A stretch of DNA of 6,039 nt, from assembly GCA_947589375.1 (NCBI GenBank), contig CANQAO010000065.1:1-6039 (forward strand), given 5' to 3'. Positions 1 to 5,605 of the stretch are shown in pieces. The number at the start of each line of letters is the position of its first letter. The stretch's first letter is position 1. Origin of the DNA: an uncultured Bacilli bacterium. GTDB lineage: Bacteria > Bacillota_I > Bacilli_A > RF39 > UBA660. The notes beneath the pieces were generated by a model. That model ran no database searches and was not told where the DNA came from. It saw only the letters and a program-made list of their open reading frames with translations. The position numbers and the translations under genes are program-made.

Positions 1-28
1 TAATGTTACGTTTTCTTTTGTCATTCAT
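1..28 (-). CDS. 5' end of an unidentified gene, running off the left edge
   Basis: Only the first nine codons lie in the window. The ATG at 28-26 is preceded by AGGAGG (41-36) at a 7-nt spacing, and a consensus-like promoter lies just upstream, so a real gene very probably starts here. It would begin M-N-D-K-R-K-R-N-I. A second ATG at 24-22 in another frame would begin M-T-K-E-N-V-T-L, with an 11-nt spacing to the same Shine-Dalgarno site; the first has better spacing and I prefer it. The product cannot be identified from so few residues. Its interest is in its control: the promoter spacer contains an 11-base homopolymer. Confidence 0.5.
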
Positions 29-56
29 GTAGATTCCTCCTATCCTTAATATTACT

Positions 57-87
57 ATTATATCGCCCCCCCCCCCAAGCTTGTCAA
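57..87 (-). promoter_or_regulatory. Sigma-A-type promoter with homopolymer spacer, candidate phase-variable promoter
   Basis: On the minus strand a perfect -35 hexamer TTGACA (87-82) and a perfect -10 hexamer TATAAT (62-57) are separated by 19 bp. Eleven of these are an uninterrupted G run. The predicted start is near 50, giving a leader of about 22 nt that carries the AGGAGG site of the leftmost gene. A 19-bp spacer is longer than the 17-bp optimum, so at the length shown the promoter should be weak; G9 would restore 17 bp. The hexamers and spacing are read directly; switching by slippage is inference from known promoters of this design. Confidence 0.65.
66..76. repeat. 11-base mononucleotide C/G tract
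   Basis: Eleven consecutive C on the plus strand (G on the minus strand), in otherwise AT-rich DNA. I noticed no other C or G run approaching this length in the window. It lies wholly inside the spacer between the -35 and -10 hexamers of the leftmost gene's promoter. Such tracts are prone to slipped-strand mispairing, and also to sequencing or assembly length errors, so the exact count should be treated as uncertain by one or two bases. Confidence 0.9.
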
Positions 88-110
88 GTGTTTTAGAGGC
101 TTCTTTTTGT

Positions 111-141
111 AAAGTTCAACATAACTAAAAGTTCAACATAA
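111..141. repeat. Two 14-bp direct repeats, possible operator
   Basis: The 14-mer AAAGTTCAACATAA occurs exactly at 111-124 and again at 128-141, with a period of 17 bp. The pair lies between the spo0A terminator and the -35 element of the leftmost gene, at roughly -61 to -91 from that gene's predicted start. The position suits an activator or other regulator binding site, but no family can be assigned from the sequence. Confidence 0.6.
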
Positions 142-143
142 AT

Positions 144-182
144 ATAAAAAAATTAGATTATCCAACCTTATGGAAATCTAAT
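144..182 (-). terminator. Intrinsic terminator of spo0A
   Basis: On the minus strand AATCTAA (153-159) pairs with TTAGATT (175-181). An inner TCCA/TGGA pairing (161-164 with 171-174) extends the stem beyond one bulged base and leaves a 6-nt loop. Seven U follow directly (152-146). The hairpin begins inside the last codons of spo0A and includes its stop codon. It separates spo0A from the promoter of the next gene. Confidence 0.8.
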
Positions 183-922
183 CTTAATTTGTCAGCAATC
201 GTTACGATAAACTCTGAATTAGTGGGTTTTGCTTTATCAATATCCACACTATAACCAAAAATTTCTTCCATGAAATCTAAATTACCGCGATTCCAGCTAA
301 CTTCAATAGCGTGCCTTATAGCTCTTTCAACACGAGATACTGTCGTATCATATTTACTAGCTAGTTCGGGATATAATTCTTTTGTAATGCCACCAATGAC
401 TTCGGGTTTTTCAAAAATAATTCCCACGGCTTCTCTTATATATTGATAACCTTTAATATGTGAAGGAATCCCTAGTTCATGTAACATTTTAGTAATAGAT
501 ACTTGAAGATTACTATTATAAAAATCGATATTTTGATTTTCAGACTTTTTATTCATAATATCGTAAACACGTTTCTTTAAGTCTTCTAAGTCAAATGGTT
601 TTAATAAGTAGTAGTTAACGCCAAATTCAGATACTTCTCTAATAACTTCAGCGGCATTATAGCTAGTAGCTACAATAACCTTTTTATTGATACCTCTATT
701 TTTCATTTCACTTAAAACATACATGCCATCTTTTTTAGGCATAATTAAATCCAAAATAATTAAATCATATTTATCTTGATTATCTGTAATTACATCAATT
801 CCTTCTTCGCCATCGTGAGCCTCTAAAGTAATATTTATATCCTCACTATCTTTAAAATACTCCTTTACCATATTAATTAAACTAATATTGTCATCAATCA
901 TTAATATATTTATCTTTTTCAT
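158..922 (-). CDS. spo0A: Spo0A, sporulation master response regulator
   Basis: Predicted DNA-binding response regulator that, when phosphorylated by the sporulation phosphorelay or by orphan kinases, controls entry into sporulation and other stationary-phase traits. The 254-residue length is near that of known Spo0A proteins. The receiver domain (about 1-125) has the acidic pair D10/D11, phosphoacceptor D58 in LIILD, T86, and K108 in the LLKPF motif. A variable linker leads to the Spo0A-specific DNA-binding domain (about 138-254), recognisable by HEIG-like HELGIPSHIKGY, LYPELA, the recognition segment SRVERAIRHAIEVSW, RGN, and KPTNSEFI with ADKLRL near the end. The ATG is preceded by AAAGGAGA at a 7-nt spacing. 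It is monocistronic, lying between the tpiA terminator and its own, with a promoter and a perfect 0A box upstream. A functional Spo0A suggests, but does not prove, that the organism sporulates. Confidence 0.97.
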   Translation of the reverse strand: MKKINILMIDDNISLINMVKEYFKDSEDINITLEAHDGEEGIDVITDNQDKYDLIILDLIMPKKDGMYVLSEMKNRGINKKVIVATSYNAAEVIREVSEFGVNYYLLKPFDLEDLKKRVYDIMNKKSENQNIDFYNSNLQVSITKMLHELGIPSHIKGYQYIREAVGIIFEKPEVIGGITKELYPELASKYDTTVSRVERAIRHAIEVSWNRGNLDFMEEIFGYSVDIDKAKPTNSEFIVTIADKLRLDFHKVG

Positions 923-947
923 TTGTATTCTCCTTTACTATATTAAA

Positions 948-976
948 ATTATACATAATCTTGACGCAACCAGCAA
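948..976 (-). promoter_or_regulatory. Sigma-A-like promoter of spo0A
   Basis: A perfect -10 hexamer TATAAT (953-948) lies 17 bp downstream of TTGCTG (976-971), which matches the TTGACA consensus in its first three bases. The predicted start near 941 gives a leader of about 19 nt that contains the AAAGGAGA ribosome binding site. No convincing sigma-H promoter, as used by Bacillus subtilis spo0A, was found in the 107 bp between tpiA and spo0A. Confidence 0.6.
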
Positions 977-996
977 GAGTAAAAAATAGCTAATTT

Positions 997-1003
997 TGTC
1001 GAA
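997..1003 (+). promoter_or_regulatory. 0A box, Spo0A binding site, upstream of spo0A
   Basis: TGTCGAA, a perfect match to the 7-bp Spo0A consensus TGNCGAA, is centred about 59 bp upstream of the predicted spo0A transcription start, between the tpiA terminator and the -35 element. Spo0A autoregulation through 0A boxes at its own promoter is established in Bacillus subtilis, so feedback control is likely here too. A one-mismatch relative (TGACGCA, 962-968) lies in the promoter spacer but is too weak to call. Confidence 0.65.
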
Positions 1004-1012
1004 TGACTTTTC

Positions 1013-1046
1013 AAAAACAAAAAGAAGTTCTAATGTACAACTTCTT
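1013..1046 (-). terminator. Intrinsic terminator at the end of tpiA
   Basis: On the minus strand AAGAAGTT (1046-1039) pairs perfectly with AACTTCTT (1029-1022) across a 9-nt loop that contains the tpiA stop codon region, followed by TTTGTTTTT (1021-1013). It ends the pgk-to-tpiA transcript ahead of the spo0A promoter. The plus strand also has a T run after the stem (1050-1057), but no plus-strand gene is apparent that would need it. Confidence 0.75.
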
Positions 1047-1707
1047 CAATTTTTTTTAGCTCATTTATATTAGTAGATCCCCCACCAATTAAATAGCCAG
1101 ATACAACATTTACTTCATTTAAAGTTTTGATGTTTTCACCACTAACGCTACCACCATACAAAACTTTAACATCATAATCGAATAATGATTTGATGTAATT
1201 AATCGTCTCTTTTATTCTTTTATTAGAAGGAATGATTTGACTGCCAATGGCCCATTTTGGTTCATAAGCAATCATAATTTCATCTTGGATATCTTCTAAA
1301 GCATTGTGAATTTGTTTTTTTAAAACTACTTTATAGTCTTCATTAGCCTCTTCACCAACACATAAAATAACTTTTAAGCCTTCCATCAAAGCACATCTAA
1401 TTTTATTATTAATGTCTTCATCTGTTTCGTGAAACTTGTCTCTTCTTTCTGAGTGTCCTATTAACACATAACTAATGCCAATACTAGCTGCTTGTTTAGG
1501 TGAAATTTCGCCCGTATAGGCGCCCCATTTATGATAATACACATTCTGCAGCCCAGTTTTAAAACCACTATCGATAAACATTTTGGCATATATCGCTGTT
1601 GGAAAAACAATGACCTCTAAATCAAGTTTTTTAAGACCATTAATATAACTTTTAAGATCCCCATAATTTAAATTCATTTTATGGTTTAAAGCAATTATTT
1701 TTTCCAT
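1030..1707 (-). CDS. tpiA: Triosephosphate isomerase, short form
   Basis: Interconverts dihydroxyacetone phosphate and glyceraldehyde 3-phosphate in cytosolic glycolysis. At 225 residues it is shorter than the usual 245-255, but all expected catalytic parts are visible: N8 and K10 in the N-terminal N-x-K-M-N motif, Q54-N55, the GAYTGE segment, H85 in IGHSERR, C116 in CVGE, E149 in AYEPKWAIGS followed by the flexible loop 6, YGGS (184-187) and GGG (208-210). The missing length is spread over peripheral helices and loops, so this is a compact enzyme rather than a truncation. Oddities are H9 where most enzymes have W, and K151 where the loop usually has V. The start overlaps the end of the glycosyltransferase gene by 13 bp, with AAAGG 7 nt upstream, indicating coupled translation. 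It is the last gene of the cluster and stops with TAG. Confidence 0.93.
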   Translation of the reverse strand: MEKIIALNHKMNLNYGDLKSYINGLKKLDLEVIVFPTAIYAKMFIDSGFKTGLQNVYYHKWGAYTGEISPKQAASIGISYVLIGHSERRDKFHETDEDINNKIRCALMEGLKVILCVGEEANEDYKVVLKKQIHNALEDIQDEIMIAYEPKWAIGSQIIPSNKRIKETINYIKSLFDYDVKVLYGGSVSGENIKTLNEVNVVSGYLIGGGSTNINELKKIEEVVH

Positions 1708-2927
1708 GGATTAACCTTTGAGACAAAATTAATAAATTTTGATTTAAAACTTGATTTTTGAGTTTCAATCGCCTTTTTATAAACATCTAAAACTTGTTCA
1801 GCAAAATATTTTGAGGAATGTTTTTCCGCACTAAGGCGAGCTTCTTTCGATAAATTAGCTAATAGCTTTTTATCTTTTAAAATCTTAATAATGGCCCTTT
1901 CGCAGTCTTCTTCATCTTCAAAAAGAAAACCATTTAAACCATCAATAACTGTATTTCTAAAACTTTCATCATTAATGCATAATGCCGGAAGAGATGCTGC
2001 CATGGCCTCGATAATCGTTAGGCCCTGCGTTTCTGTCGTCGAAGCTGATAAAAAAACATCGCCTAAATGATAATATATCGGTACATCATCCCATGGTACT
2101 TTACCAGTAAAAATAATGTTTTTGTCACATTTTTTGGCTTTGGAAAGTTTTTCATAAGCTTCTTTGTCTGGCCCATCGCCAATAATCATCAGTTTAACAT
2201 TTTTATGGTTTTTAATAATTTTTTCCATAACATTTATTAAAAAAGGAATGTTTTTTTCTTCAGCAATCCGCCCTACAAAGATACCGACAAAATCTTTTTT
2301 AGCAAGTCCATATTTTTTCTTTAATGCGGCTAGTTTTTTTTCATTAATTTGTTCTTTAAAAAATCTTTCGACTTCAATACCCGTAGGTACAATGTGGATA
2401 TTTCTTTCAACATTGTATTTTTCTTTAAATAAATCATAAGCTTTCTTGGTGGGCACAATTAATTCGGTAATTGTTTTATCACAATAAAACTTCGTTAAAT
2501 ATTCGACTAATTTTTTACTGGACTTATTAAAATATCCTTTCGTAATATAATGGACATAATCTTCATACATCGTATGATAGGTATGGACAATAGGAATATT
2601 ATATTGTTTCGCAAAAATACGTGCAAAAGTCCCAATCCCAAATTCCGTTTGCGAATGGATGACATCTAAGTGCCAGCTTCTAATTTTATTAATAGCCCGT
2701 ACTGGATATATACTAGTTAACCTAGAATCATAAATACCCGTAGGAATGCCGGGAATTCTTAAAACTCTTTCCTCTTCATTATAGTCATAATGAAAATTTT
2801 GGAGATTAGCCGTCACAACATAAACTTCATGACCCTTTTTCTCCAAAGCATTTTTCAGCATTAGTTCACTAGTAACTAAGCCACTAATATATGGTGTGTA
2901 TGTTTCGGTAAAAATACCTATTCGCAT
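1695..2927 (-). CDS. GT4-family glycosyltransferase, probable diacylglycerol glucosyltransferase
   Basis: Predicted membrane-associated GT-B fold enzyme of 410 residues. The N-terminal acceptor domain begins MRIGIFTETYTPYISG, with the G-loop near residues 14-16, and carries HSQTEFG (91-97) and HTYHTMYEDYVHY (115-127). The latter resembles 1,2-diacylglycerol 3-glucosyltransferases such as the Acholeplasma enzyme alMGS. The nucleotide-sugar domain has GRIAEEKN (219-226), GDGP (250-253) and the retaining GT4 E-x7-E motif (E299 and E307, in ETQGLTIIEAMA). A basic C-terminal tail with W408 could help bind the membrane surface. It probably transfers a hexose from a nucleotide sugar to a lipid acceptor, making glycolipid or a lipoteichoic-acid anchor; substrate is inferred. 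The start at 2927 is chosen for the ideal Shine-Dalgarno site 6 nt upstream. It lies 1 bp after the flippase-like gene, suggesting joint function. Confidence 0.85.
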   Translation of the reverse strand: MRIGIFTETYTPYISGLVTSELMLKNALEKKGHEVYVVTANLQNFHYDYNEEERVLRIPGIPTGIYDSRLTSIYPVRAINKIRSWHLDVIHSQTEFGIGTFARIFAKQYNIPIVHTYHTMYEDYVHYITKGYFNKSSKKLVEYLTKFYCDKTITELIVPTKKAYDLFKEKYNVERNIHIVPTGIEVERFFKEQINEKKLAALKKKYGLAKKDFVGIFVGRIAEEKNIPFLINVMEKIIKNHKNVKLMIIGDGPDKEAYEKLSKAKKCDKNIIFTGKVPWDDVPIYYHLGDVFLSASTTETQGLTIIEAMAASLPALCINDESFRNTVIDGLNGFLFEDEEDCERAIIKILKDKKLLANLSKEARLSAEKHSSKYFAEQVLDVYKKAIETQKSSFKSKFINFVSKVNPWKK

Positions 2928-2928
2928 A

Positions 2929-3924
2929 TTACTCCTCCTTTTGATTAAGAGAAATTGCCCCCACAATTATTCCTAAGTAATAAGTAAGTAATCGCCATAC
3001 TAACATAATACTTGATAATTTAGCTCCAAGTGTGAAACCACCAAAAAATTGTACAAAACCAAATTCTAGTCCCCCACTACCACCAGGCAGTGGAACAAAA
3101 GAACCCATAATCATTACATAAGCGGTCGCAATAATTACATATGATGGATTAACATATTCTCCTAAGCCCATAATTAACGTAAAAGGCACGAGATATAAAA
3201 TAAGTAAGGCCACCATATTTATCAAAATAACATTAATAAAATGTTTTTTACTTTGCATAAGCACTACCGCACTATGATGAAAATTATTAATAAATTCATT
3301 ACTGCGATTTAAAAAATGGTCTTCATCTTTTATGATTTTAAGTTTGCTGCCAATTTTCACGCCTAAATTTAATAAAGCTTTATTAGCTTTTTTATTAAAA
3401 GCCACAGCAAACAAAATTACTACTACGGATAAATTAATAATATAACCTAAAACTACTAATTTTTTAAGGAGGGAATCATCAGGAAAAATCCCTAAAATAT
3501 TATTGGCTATTATCGCAATCGTTCCTAAAATAATTAAGGCAATTTGATAAACAACACAATCTTGAATAATGATGTTTGTGCCTTCACTGATGGTCAAGCC
3601 TTGCTTTTTAAAACGATAAATTTGATAAGGTTGTCCGCCCAAAGAAAAAGGTGTCACGGCATTGAAGAATTGTGTATCTAAAGTTAATTTCAAACTTTTT
3701 CTAAAAGGATAATCATTATTTAGTTTACGCGTACAACGATATATCGCCAGTGCTTTTAATAACCAATACATGACTACACATAATACTCCAGCCAGTAGCC
3801 ACCAAACATTGAAAGAAAGAATATAATAAATTTTTTCGAAGAAATCGTCCTTTAAAGCAAATACCAGCACGATTCCTGTCACAACGGCAATGATAATGCC
3901 GTTTCTTAAATTGTTATTTTTCAT
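2929..3924 (-). CDS. Flippase-like integral membrane protein (UPF0104 / LPG-synthase TM-region family)
   Basis: Polytopic membrane protein of 331 residues with hydrophobic segments at about 8-24, 38-60, 122-142, 155-177, 229-253, 262-280 and 304-326. Family landmarks are TPFSLGGQP (91-99) followed by a basic stretch, SFVPLPGGSGGLE (275-287) and WRLLTYYLG (310-318). These match the membrane part of lysylphosphatidylglycerol synthases and their stand-alone relatives (YbhN/AglD-like). The aminoacyl-transferase domain of MprF is absent, so it is not a complete MprF. Stand-alone members often neighbour lipid or glycan glycosyltransferases; a role in moving or handling the glycolipid of the next gene is inference. 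The ATG at 3924 overlaps the pgk stop in ATGAAAAATAA, an 11-bp overlap with no clear Shine-Dalgarno site, pointing to translational coupling. A TTG at 3960 would add 12 residues and is less likely. Confidence 0.85.
   Translation of the reverse strand: MKNNNLRNGIIIAVVTGIVLVFALKDDFFEKIYYILSFNVWWLLAGVLCVVMYWLLKALAIYRCTRKLNNDYPFRKSLKLTLDTQFFNAVTPFSLGGQPYQIYRFKKQGLTISEGTNIIIQDCVVYQIALIILGTIAIIANNILGIFPDDSLLKKLVVLGYIINLSVVVILFAVAFNKKANKALLNLGVKIGSKLKIIKDEDHFLNRSNEFINNFHHSAVVLMQSKKHFINVILINMVALLILYLVPFTLIMGLGEYVNPSYVIIATAYVMIMGSFVPLPGGSGGLEFGFVQFFGGFTLGAKLSSIMLVWRLLTYYLGIIVGAISLNQKEE
2934..2940 (-). promoter_or_regulatory. Strong ribosome binding site fixing the glycosyltransferase start
   Basis: AAGGAGG on the minus strand, six bases before the ATG at 2927. 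It is formed by the last Lys-Glu-Glu codons of the upstream flippase-like gene, whose TAA stop falls between it and the ATG. This rules against the longer in-frame start at 2966, which would lie inside the upstream gene and add 13 residues foreign to the family's N-terminus. Confidence 0.85.
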
Positions 3925-5098
3925 CGATAATTTTAAGGGCTGGTAATTCTTTTCCTTCAAGCATTTCTAAACTAGCACCGCCCCCGGTTGAAATGTGAGT
4001 AATTTTATCTTTAAATCCCATATTAATTGCGGCACTAGCCGTATCACCACCACCTAAGATAGTTTCGGCTTTAGTACTCGTAATTATTTCTAATAATTTT
4101 CTAGTTCCTTCCGCAAACTTTTTGACTTCGAAACAGCCAACTGGACCATTCCATACTATCGTCTTACATTTATCTAAATATTGTTTAAATACTTTAATTG
4201 TCCCTGGACCAATATCAAGTCCCATTTCATCAGTTCCAACTTCATTAATGAATCTTACATGTGTTTCCGCTTCATCACTGATAGTAGTTCCCGTTACTAA
4301 ATCAATTGGTAAAATGAGTTTGTCAGGATACTTATCTAACATATCACGGCAATAACTAATTTTATCTTCTTCAATTTTTGACTTACCAACACTAAAACCA
4401 GCTGCTTTTAAGAAAGTATTAGCCATGGCACCACCAATTAAAATATAATCAGCTTTACGCGCTAAATTGTTAATAACTTCAATTTTGTCACTAACTTTGG
4501 AACCACCTAAAATAACCGCATATGGTTTTTTCGGTCTGGTATTAGCTTTGTTTAAATATTTTAGTTCTTTTTCCATTAATAAACCAACTCCACTTGGTAA
4601 ATGTTCAGCGATACCAACATTGGAAGCATGAGATCTATGCGCCGTACCAAAAGCATCATTGATAAAAATATCGCCTAGTTTAGCCCAATATTTGCCTAAT
4701 TTAACATCGTTATCGCTTTCTTTACGTTTATCTAAATCTTCAAATCTGGTGTTTTCTAAAAGTACAATTTCCCCAGGTTCCATATTTCTGATTTTGTTTT
4801 CAACTCTTTCACCACGAGTTTGATCGATAAAGGTAACTTTCGTATTTAATAATTTAGATAATCTTTCAGCCACGGGTTTTAAAGTGTATTTTTGTTTATC
4901 AGCATTCGTAACTAACCTTCCTAAATGCGAAAGCAAAATAACTTTAGCTTCTTCATTTAAAGCATATCTAATTGTGGGTAAGCTTTTTCTAATACGATTA
5001 TCATCAGTTATTTCACCTGATATCATTGGAACATTTAAATCGCACCTGATAATTACCTTTTTACCTTTCAAATCAAAATCTTTAATTGTTTTAATCAT
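3914..5098 (-). CDS. pgk: Phosphoglycerate kinase
   Basis: Cytosolic glycolytic enzyme that transfers phosphate from 1,3-bisphosphoglycerate to ADP. The 394-residue length is normal and the motifs run in order: IRCDLNVP (17-24), the substrate-binding SHLGR (57-61), LLENTRF (113-119), FINDAFGTAHRSHAS (145-159), GGSKVSDKI (198-206), GGAMANTFLKAAG (222-234), WNGPVGCFE (316-324), GGGDTASA (349-356) and the C-terminal HISTGGGASLEMLEGKELPAL. The ATG has GGGAGG 8 nt upstream. The gene follows the pilin-like gene by 26 bp with no terminator between, and its end overlaps the flippase-like gene, so it is probably transcribed from the promoter ahead of the pilin. The gap-pgk-tpi order is the common Firmicute glycolytic order, here interrupted on both sides of pgk. 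Confidence 0.98.
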   Translation of the reverse strand: MIKTIKDFDLKGKKVIIRCDLNVPMISGEITDDNRIRKSLPTIRYALNEEAKVILLSHLGRLVTNADKQKYTLKPVAERLSKLLNTKVTFIDQTRGERVENKIRNMEPGEIVLLENTRFEDLDKRKESDNDVKLGKYWAKLGDIFINDAFGTAHRSHASNVGIAEHLPSGVGLLMEKELKYLNKANTRPKKPYAVILGGSKVSDKIEVINNLARKADYILIGGAMANTFLKAAGFSVGKSKIEEDKISYCRDMLDKYPDKLILPIDLVTGTTISDEAETHVRFINEVGTDEMGLDIGPGTIKVFKQYLDKCKTIVWNGPVGCFEVKKFAEGTRKLLEIITSTKAETILGGGDTASAAINMGFKDKITHISTGGGASLEMLEGKELPALKIIDEK

Positions 5099-5124
5099 AC
5101 TTTTATCCTCCCTTTTTATTTCTT

Positions 5125-5490
5125 TTAATCATTATATGTACATGTGATTTCACTGCCAATACTCACGCTTATTGTTTTATTTTCCTCTGTAATAGTTTTT
5201 TTAGGATTATCCTTACTATTAGGATTTTTCATATTACCATTTAAATATCCTTCACTCACTAATTCGGAAGCCTTGATTTTTCCTTCTTCTGGTTCCCAAC
5301 TAGCGTCTTCACCAAGTTTTACTTGAACATAAGACTCACAAGCGGTTTGAATCACCGTTTTAAATTCTTCCTTTTCTTTTTCTAGCGAATTTTTATTCGA
5401 CTGAATGATTGAAGGAACGGCAACGACAATAATTATTCCCAGCAAAACTATAATACCCATCAGTTCCATTAAGGTAAAGCCTTTTCGCAT
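5125..5490 (-). CDS. Small type IV prepilin-like protein
   Basis: A 121-residue protein with a classic prepilin N-terminus: a short basic leader MRKG, a prepilin-peptidase site between G4 and F5, the methylation motif FTLMEL with Glu at mature position 5 (E9), and a hydrophobic helix to about residue 29. The mature form would be about 117 residues: a charged, probably helical stretch (32-60), then a small polar domain containing SELVSEGYLNGNMKNP, as in many short Firmicute pilins. Two cysteines, C51 and C117, could form a disulfide. It could be a pilus subunit, a minor pseudopilin, or a competence (ComG-type) component; it is not clearly ComGC. No prepilin peptidase, assembly ATPase or platform gene is nearby, so that machinery must be elsewhere. 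AGGTG lies 5 nt before the ATG. It sits between gap and pgk, apparently first in the transcript. Confidence 0.85.
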   Translation of the reverse strand: MRKGFTLMELMGIIVLLGIIIVVAVPSIIQSNKNSLEKEKEEFKTVIQTACESYVQVKLGEDASWEPEEGKIKASELVSEGYLNGNMKNPNSKDNPKKTITEENKTISVSIGSEITCTYND

Positions 5491-5509
5491 ATCATCACCT
5501 ATTATATAT

Positions 5510-5536
5510 TTTATACCAAAAAATAGTTTAATACAA
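5510..5536 (-). promoter_or_regulatory. Candidate promoter of the pilin-pgk-flippase-GT-tpiA cluster
   Basis: Just after the gap terminator the minus strand has an extended -10 element, TGGTATAAA (5518-5510). A weak -35-like TTGTAT lies at 5536-5531, spaced 15 bp from TATAAA or 17 bp from the alternative TAAAAT (5513-5508). The start would be near 5503, leaving a leader of about 13 nt with the AGGTG site. The evidence is moderate: the -35 is poor and the region is too AT-rich to rely on TATA-like matches. The short gap between terminator and gene leaves no other obvious place for a promoter. Confidence 0.4.
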
Positions 5537-5590
5537 GAAAAAATGTCAGTTTTATATCAATATTTTTAAAAAAATGATATAAACCGACAT
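5536..5590 (-). terminator. Intrinsic terminator of gap
   Basis: On the minus strand the 16-nt arm at 5590-5575 pairs with the 17-nt arm at 5559-5543 through 16 pairs, including one G-U wobble and one bulged A, with a 15-nt loop. A T run (5543-5538, interrupted by one C) follows at once. The hairpin begins 16 bp after the gap stop. It is long but AT-rich, so some read-through into the pilin-pgk cluster is possible. Confidence 0.8.
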
Positions 5591-5605
5591 AATTTTTAAA
5601 ATTAA

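Noticed and set aside
80..88. Short palindrome CTTGTCAAG over the -35 element of the leftmost promoter
   Set aside because: It is only 4 bp per arm and is partly forced by the TTGACA hexamer, so it is not evidence of an operator.
962..968. Second 0A box (TGACGCA) in the spo0A promoter spacer
   Set aside because: It has one mismatch to a 7-bp consensus, which is expected often by chance.
2164..2439. Plus-strand open frame opposite the glycosyltransferase gene
   Set aside because: Antisense to conserved coding sequence and without a recognisable domain; it reflects the AT-rich complement. The same applies to plus-strand frames at 4122-4355, 4884-5147 and 5144-5326.
2928..2966. Longer start for the glycosyltransferase at 2966
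   Set aside because: It lies inside the flippase-like gene, adds 13 residues unlike the family's N-terminus, and the ideal Shine-Dalgarno site points to the ATG at 2927.
3925..3960. TTG start at 3960 for the flippase-like gene
   Set aside because: No Shine-Dalgarno site precedes it, it would overlap pgk by 47 bp, and the extra polar residues do not match the family. It remains possible but is less likely than the ATG at 3924.
158..5490. Possible use of TGA as a tryptophan codon, since no gene here stops with TGA
   Set aside because: All frames read through full length with the standard bacterial code, tryptophan is encoded by TGG, and seven stops are too few to infer reassignment.
5501..5506. 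Perfect TATAAT just before the pilin gene
   Set aside because: A start from this -10 would fall inside the ribosome binding site, and no -35 element is present at 17 bp; the extended -10 at 5518-5510 fits better.
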